Assembly: GCA_046520405.1 (NCBI GenBank)
Contig: JBKGHI010000013.1
Span: 8,589 to 72,588 of the forward strand
Source of the DNA: Myxococcus sp046520405
GTDB taxonomy: Bacteria; Myxococcota; Myxococcia; Myxococcales; Myxococcaceae
Reading direction: 5' to 3'
Length of the DNA: 64,000 nt
Notes under the pieces: model-generated
The model's input: only the letters and a program-made list of their open reading frames with translations
Told to the model about the DNA's origin: nothing
Database searches by the model: none
In this document: positions 1-8,590 of the stretch, one piece after another
How the letters are laid out: each line of letters starts with the position of its first letter
Position numbering within the stretch: the stretch's first letter is position 1
Made by a program: the position numbers and the translations under genes

Positions 1-123
1 CTCCTCCAACTGGCGAATCTGCTGCGACAGCGTGGGCTGCGAGACGTGGACGCGCCTGGCGGCCCGGCCGAAGTGCAGGGTGTCCGCGACGGCGGAGAAG
101 TAGCGGAGGTGGCGCAATTCCAT
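1..123 (-). CDS. LysR-family transcriptional regulator (N-terminus, cut by window edge)
   Basis: The first 41 codons of a LysR-type regulator reading leftwards off the window. The visible residues begin MELRHLRYFSAVADTLHFGR and continue into VSQPTLSQQIRQLE, the characteristic winged helix-turn-helix of the family (recognition helix SQPTLSQQIRQLE). The effector-binding domain lies outside the window. It is divergent from the acetolactate synthase/aldehyde dehydrogenase operon, the usual arrangement for a LysR activator and its target, so it probably controls that operon and itself. The target assignment is inference. Confidence 0.88.
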   Translation of the reverse strand, partial: MELRHLRYFSAVADTLHFGRAARRVHVSQPTLSQQIRQLEE

Positions 124-133
124 GACGCTCATC

Positions 134-148
134 ATAGGCATGGCCTAT
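134..148. promoter_or_regulatory. Candidate LysR box in the divergent promoter region
   Basis: A perfect inverted repeat ATAGGC-ATG-GCCTAT that contains T-N11-A (T135, A147), the consensus shape of a LysR-type binding site. It lies 11 bases upstream of the LysR start codon and about 85 bases upstream of the ThDP enzyme start. No binding data; assignment rests on the repeat and its position. Confidence 0.5.
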
Positions 149-232
149 CGGGACCATGGAAACAAACGAATGTACCAATCAAGGCCCGAGCGTAAGTGTT
201 CTCCCATCGCGAGGTCGCGAAGGAGGCACCCG

Positions 233-1870
233 ATGAAGGCGGCAGACCTGTTCGTCAAAGCGTTGGAAGCGGAGGGCGTGCGCAGCGTCTTCGGGCTTCC
301 GGGAGAGGAGAACCTGGACGTCGTGGAGGCCATGCGGGCCGCGGGCATGCGGCTGGTGCTCACCCGGCATGAGCAGGCCGCGGGCTTCATGGCGGCCACC
401 TATGGCCGGCTCACCGGCCGCGCGGGCGTCGTCCTGTCGACGCTGGGGCCCGGGGCGACCAACCTCGTCACGGCGGCCGCGTACGCGCAGCTCGGCGCCA
501 TGCCCATGGTGATGGTCACCGGGCAGAAGCCCATCAAGGCGGGCAAGCAGGGCCACTTCCAGATTGTCGACGTGGTGGGGATGATGCGCCCGCTGACGAA
601 GCTGACGCGCACGCTCGTGTCCGCGGAGCACGTCCCCTCGGCGGTGCGTGAGGCCTTCCGCCGCGCCGAGGAGGAGCGCCCCGGCGCCACGCACCTGGAG
701 CTGCCGGAGGACGTGGCCCGGGAGCAGACCGACGCGGTGCTCCTGGCGCCCAGCGCCCAGCGCCGCCCCGTGGCGGACGAGGCGTCCATCGCGCTGGCGG
801 TGGAGGCGATTGCCTCCGCGCGCCGGCCCCTGCTGATGATTGGCGCGGGCGCCAACCGCAAGCTCACGTCGGAGATGCTCCGCGTCTTCGTGGACAAGAC
901 GGGCATCCCCTTCTTCAGCACGCAGATGGGCAAGGGCGTCGTGGACGAGTCGCATCCGCTGTGGATGGGCACGGCGGCGCTGTCGGAAGGGGACTTCGTC
1001 CACCGCGCCATCGAGGCCTCGGACTGCATCATCAACGTGGGCCACGACGTCATCGAGAAGCCGCCGTTCTTCATGCGCGACAGCCGCCGCACGGTGGTCC
1101 ACCTCAATTTCTCGTCGGCGGCCGTGGACCCCGTGTACTTCCCGCAGTTGGAGGTGACGGGCGACATCGCGAACGCGGTGTGGCGCATCGGCGAAGGGCT
1201 GGGGCCTAGCGCGCGCTGGGACTTCGCGCCCTTCGACAAGTTCCGCGCGGGGCTGGAGGCGCAGCTCGCGCAGAGCGGCGATGACGACCGCTTCCCCATC
1301 TACCCCGCGCGGCTCGTCGCGGAGCTGCGGCGCGCGCTGCCGGACGACGGCATCGTGTGTCTGGACAACGGCATGTACAAGCTGTGGTTCGCTCGCTACT
1401 ACCGCACGCGGCGGCCCAACACGCTGCTGCTCGACAACGCGCTGGCGACGATGGGCGCGGGGCTGCCGTCGGCCATCGCGGCGAAGCTGGTGCACCCCCG
1501 CCGCAAGGTGGTGGCCGTCTGCGGAGACGGCGGGTTCATGATGAACTCGCAGGAGCTGGAGACGGCCGTGCGGCTGGGGTTGGACTTGACGGTGGTCGTC
1601 GTGCGCGACGACGGCTACGGGATGATTCGCTGGAAGCAGGGGGAGATGGGCCTGCCGGACTTCGGCATGGCGTTGGGGAACCCGGACTTCGTCCGCTACG
1701 CGGAGGCGTATGGGGCCCACGGCCACCGGCCGGCCAGCGCGACGGAGTTCGGCGCCACGCTGGCCCGCTGCCTGGCGTCGAGCGGCGTCCACGTCATCGA
1801 CGTGCCCATCGACTACTCGGACAACGCGAAGGCGCTCGGCGCGGGCGCGGAGGAGCTGGCCGCGCTCTGA
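233..1870 (+). CDS. Acetolactate synthase large-subunit family ThDP enzyme
   Basis: A 545-residue thiamine-diphosphate enzyme of the acetolactate synthase/pyruvate oxidase superfamily. The ATG at 233 is preferred because AAGGAGG sits just upstream; an in-frame extension to 122 would run through the promoter region. The N-terminal Pyr domain has the catalytic glutamate in TRHEQAAGF (about residue 47) and GPGATNL. The C-terminal PP domain has the ThDP/metal motif GDGGFMMNSQE onward (about 430-460). Family members condense two pyruvates or decarboxylate 2-oxo acids. No regulatory small subunit follows. Instead an aldehyde dehydrogenase lies 36 bases downstream, so a catabolic role (2-oxo acid to aldehyde to acid) is as plausible as branched-chain amino acid synthesis. 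Exact substrate unknown. Confidence 0.88.
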   Translation: MKAADLFVKALEAEGVRSVFGLPGEENLDVVEAMRAAGMRLVLTRHEQAAGFMAATYGRLTGRAGVVLSTLGPGATNLVTAAAYAQLGAMPMVMVTGQKPIKAGKQGHFQIVDVVGMMRPLTKLTRTLVSAEHVPSAVREAFRRAEEERPGATHLELPEDVAREQTDAVLLAPSAQRRPVADEASIALAVEAIASARRPLLMIGAGANRKLTSEMLRVFVDKTGIPFFSTQMGKGVVDESHPLWMGTAALSEGDFVHRAIEASDCIINVGHDVIEKPPFFMRDSRRTVVHLNFSSAAVDPVYFPQLEVTGDIANAVWRIGEGLGPSARWDFAPFDKFRAGLEAQLAQSGDDDRFPIYPARLVAELRRALPDDGIVCLDNGMYKLWFARYYRTRRPNTLLLDNALATMGAGLPSAIAAKLVHPRRKVVAVCGDGGFMMNSQELETAVRLGLDLTVVVVRDDGYGMIRWKQGEMGLPDFGMALGNPDFVRYAEAYGAHGHRPASATEFGATLARCLASSGVHVIDVPIDYSDNAKALGAGAEELAAL

Positions 1871-1906
1871 GCGGGCGCGGCGGTTCGCGAACACAGGAGG
1901 AACACC

Positions 1907-3340
1907 ATGCTGGCTGAACGTTACCCGTACTACCTGGCCAACCGTCCCCGGCAGCCCAACGCGGAGCTGGTGGTCACCCACAAATATTCAGGCGAGGCCG
2001 TGACGCGCGTCGCGCTCGCGGATGCCGCGGCCGTGGAGGAGGCCATCGCCGCCGCCGTGCGCGCGGCCGGGCCCATGCGGAAGATGGCGCCCTATGCGCG
2101 GCAGGCGGTGCTCGAACACTGCGTGCGGCGCTTCCGCGAGCGCGCGGAGGAGCTGGCCTTGGCGCTCTGCATCGAGGCGGGCAAGCCGCTGCGCGACGCA
2201 CGCGGAGAGGTGGAACGGCTCATCGACACCTTCAAGGCCGCCGCCGAGGAGGCCGTGCGCGGCGGCGGCGAGGTGCTGAACCTGGAGGTGTCCCGGCGCG
2301 CCGCGGGCTACCGGGGCTTCACGCAGCGCGTGCCGGTGGGGCCGTGCTCGTTCATCACCCCGTTCAACTTCCCGCTCAACCTGGTGGCGCACAAGGTGGC
2401 GCCGGCCATCGCCGCGGGCTGCCCGTTCATCCTCAAAGCGTCGGACCGCACGCCGGTGAGCGCGCTCCTCATGGCGGAGGTGCTGGCGGAGACGGACCTG
2501 CCCGAAGGGGCCTTCTCCGTGCTGCCCGTGCGGCTGGAGGACATCGGGCCTCTCATCGAGGATGACCGGCTGAAGCTGCTCTCGTTCACGGGCTCGGAGA
2601 AGGTGGGGTGGGAGCTGAAGGCGCGGGCCGGCCGCAAGAAGGTGGTGCTGGAGCTGGGCGGCAACGCGGCCTGCGTGGTGGACGAGGCGCCGGGCGCGCC
2701 GCTGGACGTCATCGCGGACCGGGTGGCGCATGGCGCCTTCTTCCAGGCGGGGCAGAGCTGCATCTCGGTGCAGCGCGTGCTGGTGCATGCGTCGCTGTAC
2801 GACGCGTTGAAGGAGAAGCTCGTCGCGCGGGCCAAGGCCCTGCGGCCGGGCAATCCGTCGGACGAAGCCACGACGCTGGGGCCCATGATTGACGAGCCCG
2901 CGGCGCGGCGACTGGAAGGGTGGATTCAGGACGCCGTGCAGCGCGGGGCGCGGGTGCTGGCGGGAGGCGGACGGCGCGGCTCGGTGCTGGAGGCGACGGT
3001 GCTGGAGGGCGTCCCCGATGACGCGTCGCTGAGCACCGAGGAGGCGTTCGGACCCGTCGTCCTGCTCCAGCCCTTCCACGACTTCGACGCGGCGCTGGCC
3101 CAGGTGAACAGCGGGCGCTTCGGGCTCCAGGCGGGCCTCTTCACGCAGGACCTGTCGCGGGCCATGAAGGCCTGGGATGAGCTGGAGGTGGGCGGCGTGG
3201 TCGTGGGCGACGTGCCGAGCTTCCGCGTCGACACCATGCCCTACGGCGGTGTGAAGGGCTCGGGCACCGGCCGCGAGGGCGTGAAGTACGCCATCGAGGA
3301 CATGACGGAGCTTCGGCTCCTGGTGCTGCGTCAGGCGTGA
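1907..3340 (+). CDS. NAD(P)-dependent aldehyde dehydrogenase
   Basis: 477 residues, normal length for the ALDH superfamily. The catalytic base glutamate is in VVLELGGN (about residue 248) and the nucleophilic cysteine in GQSCISVQR (about residue 284). FNFPLNL matches the conserved N-terminal cofactor region and FGPVV the C-terminal one. AGGAGG lies about 5 bases before the ATG. It follows the ThDP enzyme by 36 bases on the same strand and is followed by a hairpin terminator, so the two form one operon. It probably oxidises an aldehyde made by, or related to, the upstream enzyme; the substrate cannot be read from sequence. Confidence 0.9.
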   Translation: MLAERYPYYLANRPRQPNAELVVTHKYSGEAVTRVALADAAAVEEAIAAAVRAAGPMRKMAPYARQAVLEHCVRRFRERAEELALALCIEAGKPLRDARGEVERLIDTFKAAAEEAVRGGGEVLNLEVSRRAAGYRGFTQRVPVGPCSFITPFNFPLNLVAHKVAPAIAAGCPFILKASDRTPVSALLMAEVLAETDLPEGAFSVLPVRLEDIGPLIEDDRLKLLSFTGSEKVGWELKARAGRKKVVLELGGNAACVVDEAPGAPLDVIADRVAHGAFFQAGQSCISVQRVLVHASLYDALKEKLVARAKALRPGNPSDEATTLGPMIDEPAARRLEGWIQDAVQRGARVLAGGGRRGSVLEATVLEGVPDDASLSTEEAFGPVVLLQPFHDFDAALAQVNSGRFGLQAGLFTQDLSRAMKAWDELEVGGVVVGDVPSFRVDTMPYGGVKGSGTGREGVKYAIEDMTELRLLVLRQA

Positions 3341-3366
3341 TGCCCTGGGCGCACCCGGAACGAAGC

Positions 3367-3398
3367 AAGGGGAGCGTCCTCTGTGGGACGCTCCCCTT
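3367..3398 (+). terminator. Hairpin terminator of the ThDP/ALDH operon
   Basis: A 13-bp perfect stem (AAGGGGAGCGTCC / GGACGCTCCCCTT) with a 6-base loop, 26 bases after the aldehyde dehydrogenase stop. No T-run follows, as is common in high-GC myxobacteria. Confidence 0.7.
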
Positions 3399-3471
3399 GA
3401 AAGGGTACGAAGCAGTCGCGTGCGAAGGGGCATGCACCCACTGCGATGAGCGTGAGTCGACGGGCCAATGA

Positions 3472-3491
3472 CTCCGCGGAGAACCGCGGAG
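3472..3491. other. Perfect short hairpin in the 3399-3607 intergenic gap
   Basis: CTCCGCGG-AGAA-CCGCGGAG, 8 bp with a GAAA-like loop. It lies downstream of both convergent genes and could serve as the terminator of the amylase gene. The rest of this 209-base gap shows no gene. Confidence 0.35.
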
Positions 3492-3607
3492 CCGAGGGCG
3501 CCACGTCGAGGACATGTCTCGGTGACGACCTTACGTGCAGCCTTCTTCGGAGCGCTGCTTCGTGATGGTGAAACCGCGCACGCGGGTGCGCTCTTCCCCG
3601 CGGGAGA

Positions 3608-5056
3608 TCAGCTTCGAGGCGTGAGCAGCACCGCGCCCGATGCGGGCAGGGTCACTTCGAGCTGCGTCCCCTCTGCGCGAACGGGGACCTCCTGCTCGCT
3701 CAGCAGGTCCCTCAGGGCCGCGCGGGTGGACAGGTGGGAGAAGCCCTCGGGGAGCGACAGGCGCAGCGTCCTGGCGGGCCCGAAGTTCAGCACGACGAGC
3801 ACGGGCTCGCTCGCTCCGTCCTCATGCCGGAGGTAGGCCAGGGCGGAGGGGTTGTCCTTCACGGGCACTGGCAGCCAGGCGCCCTTGGCGAGCGCGGCGT
3901 TCGTGTCTCTCAGGTCGATGAGCTTGCGGTAGTGCTCCCGCAGGCCATGCGGGTCCTGGTCCCAGGCGAGGGGCGGCGGCTCCTGGTACGGCTCGTATTC
4001 GGCGCCCACCTCGTCACCCGTGTAGACGATTGGGATGCCGGGCAGGGTGAGCAGCAGCGCGGCGGCCACCCGCGTCGAGCCCGGGCCGTAGCGGCCGATG
4101 AAGCGCTTCGCGGTGTCGTTGTTGTTGAGGAAGCGGGCCACGCGGTCCTCGGGCGTCTGCCCGGCCTTCAGCGCCGCGTACAGCTTCGGGGCCACCTGCT
4201 GACGGTCCTCGAAGACGTTCTCCCAGGCCCAGTGTCCCAGCGAGGCGCTCCAGTCATAGGCCGCGTTGAAGCCATTGCGGACGAAGTACGGGTCATGCGC
4301 GCTCGCCTCCGCGAGCAGGTACACGTCCGGCTTCGCCTTCCGCAAAGCCGTGGCCAGGTCGCACCAGAAGTCCGGACGGCGCTCCTTCACGCCCCAGGCC
4401 ACGTCCACGCGGAAGCCGTCCACGTCGAACTCGCGAACCCAGTACTGGAAGGCCCGCTGCACCATCGCCACGACCTTCGGGTTGTCGTAGTTGAGGTTCG
4501 GCAGGTGCTTCCAGTCGAAGTAGTGCGTCGGCTGTCCCTGGGCGTCGCGGTCGTAGTAGCCGTAGTACGGCGACTGCTTGCCCTTCGCGAGCACGTCCCG
4601 GAAGTACGGGTGCGCGTTCGACGTGTGGTTGGGGACGAAGTCCATCATCACCTTCATGCCGCGCGCGTGCGCCTGGTCGACCAACTCCTTGAAGTCCGCC
4701 TTCGTCCCGTAGTCGGGGCGCACGTCGAAGTAGTCGGTGACGGCGTAGCCGAAGTCGCCCGGGTCCGTCGTCGTGTTCACCGGGGACAGCCACAGCACGT
4801 CGATGCCCAGGCCGCGCAGGTAGTCCAGCTTCGCGGTGACGGCCTTGAAGGGCTCGTCGCCGAACAAGGGCGGGACGACGCCGTACACGACGGCGCCTCG
4901 CATCCAGTCCGGGTCCTTCACCGGGCCACAGGTGCGGGCCGCGGCGGGCGGCTGCGTGGCGGTGGTGTTCCGGGCGGCGTGGGCGGGCAGGCCCGCGAGG
5001 GAGAGGAGGCTCAGCGAGAGCAGGGCGGCCAGGCGGCGGGAGAGGGCGTTGAGCAT
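3608..5056 (-). CDS. Secreted GH13 alpha-amylase-family glycosidase
   Basis: 482 residues from the ATG at 5056, chosen because it opens a clear Sec signal peptide (MLNALSRRLAALLSLSLLSL, cleavage near AHA). The mature part is a GH13 TIM barrel with the four conserved regions: DFVPNH (about 139), GFRVDVAW with the nucleophile Asp (about 217), LLAEAS with the acid/base Glu (about 248) and FLNNNDTAKR (about 312). Region IV reads NND rather than the usual NHD; the catalytic-site Asp is kept but the substrate-binding His is replaced. A short beta-sandwich domain C ends the protein. It acts on alpha-glucans outside the cytoplasm; exact specificity is not determined. Divergent from yigZ. Confidence 0.88.
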   Translation of the reverse strand: MLNALSRRLAALLSLSLLSLAGLPAHAARNTTATQPPAAARTCGPVKDPDWMRGAVVYGVVPPLFGDEPFKAVTAKLDYLRGLGIDVLWLSPVNTTTDPGDFGYAVTDYFDVRPDYGTKADFKELVDQAHARGMKVMMDFVPNHTSNAHPYFRDVLAKGKQSPYYGYYDRDAQGQPTHYFDWKHLPNLNYDNPKVVAMVQRAFQYWVREFDVDGFRVDVAWGVKERRPDFWCDLATALRKAKPDVYLLAEASAHDPYFVRNGFNAAYDWSASLGHWAWENVFEDRQQVAPKLYAALKAGQTPEDRVARFLNNNDTAKRFIGRYGPGSTRVAAALLLTLPGIPIVYTGDEVGAEYEPYQEPPPLAWDQDPHGLREHYRKLIDLRDTNAALAKGAWLPVPVKDNPSALAYLRHEDGASEPVLVVLNFGPARTLRLSLPEGFSHLSTRAALRDLLSEQEVPVRAEGTQLEVTLPASGAVLLTPRS

Positions 5057-5187
5057 GGGGGCGTTGGGGGCCGGATGTCGGCCATGGGCCCGGAACGCGG
5101 CGCCGCCCGCGGATTCTTCCGCCGCGTCGTGGTGTGGCGGCGGGACGGCTGCTGGCGATATGAGACACTGCGCCAGCCACCGCACCC

Positions 5188-5814
5188 ATGGACGAGAAGC
5201 GCTACCCCATCCCGGCCGGGCTCCACCGGGTGGAGCAGGACATCCAGAAGAGCCGCTTCATCACCACGGCCGCCCACACGCCCACCGTGGAGGAGGCGAA
5301 GTCCTTCATCGCCCGCGTCCGCGAGGAGTTCGCCGACGCCACCCACAACTGCTGGGCCTTCGTCGTCGGGCCGCCGGGCTCCACCGCCCAGGTGGGCATG
5401 AGTGATGACGGCGAGCCCCACGGCACCGCTGGCCGGCCCATGCTCACCGCGCTGCTCCACGGGGGTGTGGGCGACGTGGCCATGGTGGTGACGCGCTACT
5501 TCGGGGGGACGCTGCTCGGGAAGGGCGGGCTGGTGCGCGCCTACACCGCTGGCGTCCAGCAGGCGCTCGAAAGCCTCCCCACCACCGAGCGTGTGCGCAA
5601 GACGCGACTGGCCGTCGAGGTGGAGTACACCCACGTGGATGGCCTGCGCCGCCTGCTGCCGTCCTACGAGGTTCAGGTGCTGGCGGAGGAGTACTCGGCC
5701 ACCGTGGGGTACCGGCTGGAGCTGCCCGTCACCCAGGTGGAGCCGCTGCGGACCGCGTTGAACGACCTGACACTGGGGCAGGTGCTCGTCGAGCCGCTCG
5801 ATTCCGGTGATTGA
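5188..5814 (+). CDS. YigZ/IMPACT family protein
   Basis: 208 residues matching the UPF0029/YigZ family: N-terminal IMPACT domain with ATHNCWAF, DDGEPHGTAGRPM and VTRYFGGTLLGKGGLVRAY, followed by the C-terminal ferredoxin-like DUF1949 domain. Family members are conserved cytosolic proteins related to eukaryotic IMPACT, thought to touch translation, but the bacterial biochemical role is unclear. It is 33 bases upstream of rarA on the same strand and is likely co-transcribed with it. Confidence 0.9.
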   Translation: MDEKRYPIPAGLHRVEQDIQKSRFITTAAHTPTVEEAKSFIARVREEFADATHNCWAFVVGPPGSTAQVGMSDDGEPHGTAGRPMLTALLHGGVGDVAMVVTRYFGGTLLGKGGLVRAYTAGVQQALESLPTTERVRKTRLAVEVEYTHVDGLRRLLPSYEVQVLAEEYSATVGYRLELPVTQVEPLRTALNDLTLGQVLVEPLDSGD

Positions 5815-5847
5815 CCCTGGGCCACGGAGGGGAGAGCCTGCGGCCCG

Positions 5848-7182
5848 ATGAGCGCTGGCCCTGACCTCTTCTCCGCCTCCGTCGACGTGAATCGCTTCGC
5901 GCCCCTGGCGGAGCGGATGCGGCCTCGCACGCCCGACGAGTTCATCGGCCAGTCCCACCTGCTGGGGCCGGGCCGCCCGCTGCGCCAGCTCATCGAGCGC
6001 AAGGCCATCGTGTCCTCCCTGTTCTGGGGCCCACCGGGCGTGGGGAAGACGACGCTGGCGCGGATGATGGCCTCCAGCGTGGACGCGGAGTTCGTCATCC
6101 TCTCCGCCGTGTCGGACGGCATCCCCCGCATCCGCGAGGTGGTGGCGGAGGCCGAGCGCCTGCGCAACCAGTACAGCCGCCGCACCGTCCTCTTCGTCGA
6201 CGAGATTCACCGCTGGGCGAAGAACGTACAGGAGCAGGCGCTGCCCCACGTGGAGAGCGGCCTCTTCGTCCTCCTGGGCGCCACCACGGAGAACGTCAGC
6301 TTCGAGGTCCGCCCCGCGCTCGTCAGCCGGTGCCGCGTGTTCCAGCTCAAGGAGCTCACCGTCGCGGACATCCAGACGGCGCTGACGCGGGCGCTCGCCG
6401 ACACGAAGCGGGGCCTGGGGGCGCGCAACCTGACGGTGGGGGAGGAGGCGCTGACGCTGCTGGCGAAGGGCGGCGTGGGCGACGTGCGCAAGGCGCTGGG
6501 CGCGCTGGAGCTGGCCGCCAGCCTCACCGCGGATGGGGCGGAGATTGCGCCCGAGACGGCCCGCGAGGCGGTGGGCACCAGCCTGTCCCGCCACGACAAG
6601 GACGGGGACCAGCACTACGACTTGCTGAGCGCGCTCCAGAAGTCATGCCGGGGCTCCAACGTCCAGGGCGCCATCTTCTGGGCGGCGAAGCTGCTCCAGA
6701 CGGGCGACGTGGCGTCGCTGTGGCGACGGCTCAAGGTGATTGCCGTGGAGGACGTGGGCATGGCGATGCCGGAGGCCATCAGCATCGTGCGTGACTGCGA
6801 GGAGGCCTTCCACTCCATGGGCATGCCGGAGGGGCGCATCTGCGTGGCGCACGCCGTCGTCTTGCTGGCCACGTCGAAGAAGACCAACCGCGCCTATGCG
6901 GCGCTGGACGCGGCGCTGGCGGCGCTCCAGGAGCACCCCAACGCGGAGCCGCCGCTCCACATCCGCAACGCGCCCACCGACCTGATGAAGGAGCTGGGGC
7001 ACGGCAAGGGCTACCAGCCGCCCTGGAACCACAAGGACCACTACGTGCCCGGGCAGACGTACCTGCCCGCCCCGCTGGAGCGTTCCGTCTTCTACCGCCC
7101 GAGCAAGGAAGGCTACGAGGCGGAGATTCACGAGCGCATGAGCCACTGGTGGCGCGAGGACAAGTCGTCCCGAGGCGAGTAG
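5848..7182 (+). CDS. rarA: Replication-associated recombination protein RarA (MgsA)
   Basis: 444 residues, AAA+ clamp-loader-like ATPase. Walker A is GPPGVGKTT (about 61-69) and Walker B DEIHRW (about 118); the family normally has DEIHRF. ATTENVSFEV and LVSRCRVF are the sensor-1 and arginine-finger regions. The C-terminal MgsA tetramerisation domain is intact, including GYQPPWNHKDHYVPGQTYLP. RarA acts at stalled replication forks with SSB. Start ATG at 5848. Likely in an operon with yigZ. Confidence 0.93.
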   Translation: MSAGPDLFSASVDVNRFAPLAERMRPRTPDEFIGQSHLLGPGRPLRQLIERKAIVSSLFWGPPGVGKTTLARMMASSVDAEFVILSAVSDGIPRIREVVAEAERLRNQYSRRTVLFVDEIHRWAKNVQEQALPHVESGLFVLLGATTENVSFEVRPALVSRCRVFQLKELTVADIQTALTRALADTKRGLGARNLTVGEEALTLLAKGGVGDVRKALGALELAASLTADGAEIAPETAREAVGTSLSRHDKDGDQHYDLLSALQKSCRGSNVQGAIFWAAKLLQTGDVASLWRRLKVIAVEDVGMAMPEAISIVRDCEEAFHSMGMPEGRICVAHAVVLLATSKKTNRAYAALDAALAALQEHPNAEPPLHIRNAPTDLMKELGHGKGYQPPWNHKDHYVPGQTYLPAPLERSVFYRPSKEGYEAEIHERMSHWWREDKSSRGE

Positions 7183-7324
7183 CGCGGGCTGCCCTCGCGG
7201 GCCGGGTTTTGCCGTCCGGTGCGCAATGCGCCTGGGCAACAGTGCCGGTTGTTCATCCGAAGACGCCCTCCCAGCTTGTTGCTCAATGAGCACGCGGCGG
7301 TTCGCGGTCTCAGAGGGGGGACTC

Positions 7325-8503
7325 ATGATGAACACTCGCAGGCCCACGTTGAAGCAAGGTGTGCTGTCCGCGGCCGTCGCCGTCCTCGCTGTCCCAGCCG
7401 CGAGGGCGGCGATGCCACCCGCCCCTCCGGCTGACTGCTCGGTGGTGGGCGGCTATACGCAACGCAACCTGGTGGCCAACAGTCCGGTGCTGGGGGCCGA
7501 GCACGTCGATCCGCACCTCGTCAACGCCTGGGGGCTCGTCTTCAACCCGACGGGGGTGTCGTGGGTCGCGAACAATGGCACGGGCACGTCGTCGCTCTAT
7601 GACGGAAACGGCGTCCAGCAGCCCCTCATCGTGGGCGTTCCGGCGCCTCCGGGTGTGGCCGAGCCGGGGAAGCCCACGGGGGTCGTGTTCAATGGCTCGG
7701 AGGCGTTCGTCGTGACGGGGGCGGCGGGCGCTTCAGGGCCCGCTCTGTTCATCTTCGCCACGGAGCAGGGTGTCCTGGCCGCCTGGTCGCCCATGGTGGA
7801 CGAGGTCTGGGCCCAGGTCGTGGCGGACAACTCGGCCGCGGGCGCCGTGTACAAGGGGCTCGCGCTGGCGGGCACCGGAGCGGACGCCATGTTGTATGCG
7901 GCGGACTTCCGGAACGGACGAATCGACGTCTTCAACTCCAGCTTCTCGCCCATGCTGATGCCGGGCGCCTTCGCGGACCCAGCGCTGCCCGCTGGATACG
8001 CGCCCTTCAACATCCAGAACATCGAGGGCACGCTCTACGTGTCGTATGCGCAGCAGGACGCGGAGCGCACCGACGACGTCCCGGGCGCGGGGGCGGGCTA
8101 CATCAACGCCTTCGACATGAACGGGCAACTGCTGCGGCGGTTCGCGTCCCAGGGGGCGCTCAATGCGCCGTGGGGGATGGCCCTGGCGCCGGCGGGCTTC
8201 GGGATGTTCAGCAACCACCTGCTGGTGGGCAACTTCGGGGATGGGCACATCAACGCGTATGACCCGGCGACGGGCAACTGGGCGGGCGCACTCACGCGGG
8301 CGGATGGTCAGCCGTTGGTCGTCGAGGGGCTCTGGGGGTTGAGCTTTGGCAATGGCGTGCAGAATCAGCCCGCCGAAACGCTCTTCTTCACGGCGGGGCC
8401 CGCGGACGAGAGCCAGGGCCTCTATGGCCGGCTCGACATGACGCCCACGTGTCCGCAGGGACTGCCTTCGTGGAAGACGCCGCGGGATGCTGAGCTGCAG
8501 TGA
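7325..8503 (+). CDS. TIGR03118-type secreted beta-propeller protein
   Basis: 392 residues from the ATG at 7325, where GAGGGGGG precedes MMNTRRPTLKQG and a signal peptide ending near ARA. The mature protein begins with YTQRNLVANSPVLGAEHVDP and LVNAWGLVFNPTG, the typical opening of TIGR03118 proteins, and continues with NHL/propeller-like segments (NIQNIEGTLYVSYAQQD, GYINAFDMNGQLL, HLLVGNFGDGHINAY, LWGLSFGNG). Family function is unknown; export to the periplasm or outside is predicted. Stand-alone gene closed by a hairpin. Confidence 0.8.
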   Translation: MMNTRRPTLKQGVLSAAVAVLAVPAARAAMPPAPPADCSVVGGYTQRNLVANSPVLGAEHVDPHLVNAWGLVFNPTGVSWVANNGTGTSSLYDGNGVQQPLIVGVPAPPGVAEPGKPTGVVFNGSEAFVVTGAAGASGPALFIFATEQGVLAAWSPMVDEVWAQVVADNSAAGAVYKGLALAGTGADAMLYAADFRNGRIDVFNSSFSPMLMPGAFADPALPAGYAPFNIQNIEGTLYVSYAQQDAERTDDVPGAGAGYINAFDMNGQLLRRFASQGALNAPWGMALAPAGFGMFSNHLLVGNFGDGHINAYDPATGNWAGALTRADGQPLVVEGLWGLSFGNGVQNQPAETLFFTAGPADESQGLYGRLDMTPTCPQGLPSWKTPRDAELQ

Positions 8504-8523
8504 GCTTTGAACGCGGTGGAGAG

Positions 8524-8556
8524 GCGCGGGCCGGAGCACCACGCTCCGGTCCGCGC
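8524..8556. terminator. Bidirectional hairpin terminator between convergent genes
   Basis: A 14-bp stem with one G-U pair and a 5-base loop (ACCAC) midway between the stop codons of the TIGR03118 gene and the coiled-coil lipoprotein gene. Confidence 0.7.
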
Positions 8557-8590
8557 TGTCGCGTGGGGCGCCACGACGTGAAAGCGTGTC

